A stretch of DNA of 64,000 nucleotides, from assembly GCF_030814415.1 (NCBI RefSeq), contig NZ_JAUSVB010000005.1, positions 1-64,000 on the forward strand, given 5' to 3'. The stretch comes from Cellulomonas humilata. Lineage in GTDB: Bacteria > Actinomycetota > Actinomycetes > Actinomycetales > Cellulomonadaceae. Under the pieces are notes generated by a model. The model ran no database searches and was not told where the DNA came from. It worked only from the letters and a program-made list of their open reading frames with translations. Made by a program: the position numbers and the translations under genes. Positions 63,818 through 64,000 of this stretch are shown in pieces; positions within the stretch are counted from its first letter, which is position 1, and each line of letters opens with the position of its first letter.

Positions 63818-64000
63818 TCAGGCCGCCTCGAGGATCGCGGTGAGGCCCAGCCCGCCGGCTGCGCACACGGACACCAGCGCCCGGACCGGCCGGTCGGAGC
63901 CGGACTCGACCTTGCGTCGGTGCAGCTCCTTGCTGATGGTCGCGATGATCCGCCCGCCCGTCGCGGCGAACGGGTGCCCCGCGGCCAGCGACGACCCGTG
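63818..64000 (-). CDS. Acetyl-CoA acyltransferase (thiolase) C-terminus, partial
   Basis: The minus strand encodes the last 60 residues of a thiolase, including HGSSLAAGHPFAATGGRI with the active-site histidine and VSVCAAGGLGLTAI with the active-site cysteine (C-A-A-G-G). The 5' end lies outside the window. Its stop at 63818 is 2 bp from the FabG4-like start, so they form one operon for acyl-CoA turnover, matching fadA2 in mycobacteria. Confidence 0.9.
   Translation of the reverse strand, partial: HGSSLAAGHPFAATGGRIIATISKELHRRKVESGSDRPVRALVSVCAAGGLGLTAILEAA

Overview
The window is GC-rich (roughly 70-75 % by eye) and looks like the chromosome of a xylan- and arabinan-degrading actinobacterium, most likely Cellulomonas or a close relative. 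Supporting signs are GTP-type PEP carboxykinase, a DUF3151 protein, a SAM-IV riboswitch, a class-E sortase signal (LAATG), a DtxR/IdeR iron box, sugar ABC transporters without their own ATPase, and many genes whose start codon lies 6-8 nt after a -10-like hexamer, as expected for leaderless mRNAs. The genus is inferred; the sequence alone does not prove it. No rRNA, tRNA, CRISPR array, insertion sequence or prophage was seen.

Region 1 (1-13.5 kb) is a hemicellulose block. It holds a GH42 beta-galactosidase (5' truncated), a GH39 beta-xylosidase and a DUF624 membrane protein. Next are a sortase-anchored surface protein with two 171-residue repeats and a divergent GntR regulator. A LacI-controlled operon then runs ManD-type mannonate dehydratase, GH67 alpha-glucuronidase and a zinc-independent oxidoreductase. 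Region 2 (12.5-22 kb) holds an APH-like kinase, a deaminase, an A+T-richer orphan gene, RecQ, an SDR, pyrE flanked by two DUF3137-like paralogues, LemA, a NagD-type phosphatase and DedA.

Region 3 (22-28 kb) is a LacI regulator, a three-gene sugar importer and a GH51 arabinofuranosidase. Region 4 (28-42 kb) is mostly housekeeping: a SpoU methyltransferase, fba, a SpoIIE/STAS partner-switching module, purA, pckG, purD and purC, with an MFS/ArsR pair between them. Region 5 (42-50 kb) is an iron-regulated siderophore ABC operon, a nuclease/amidohydrolase pair with touching start codons, an alcohol dehydrogenase and a DMT transporter.

Region 6 (50-64 kb) has a PadR regulator with two paralogous membrane proteins, purS-purQ, a tandem GNAT and a sulfur locus. 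In the sulfur locus a SAM-I riboswitch (minus strand) and a SAM-IV riboswitch (plus strand) lie back to back. They control a DUF1737-rhodanese-metZ operon and a cysteine-desulfurase-like gene respectively. The window ends in a fasciclin protein, a GNAT and a fadA2-fabG4-htdX-like fatty-acid operon.

The hunt did not expose one obvious new defence or biosynthetic system. The strongest oddities are the two riboswitch classes head to head, the nuclease/amidohydrolase pair with face-to-face -10 elements, the PadR twin-membrane operon, the repeat-built surface protein with its GTATAC triplet operator, and an apparent frameshift directly behind the SAM-I riboswitch.
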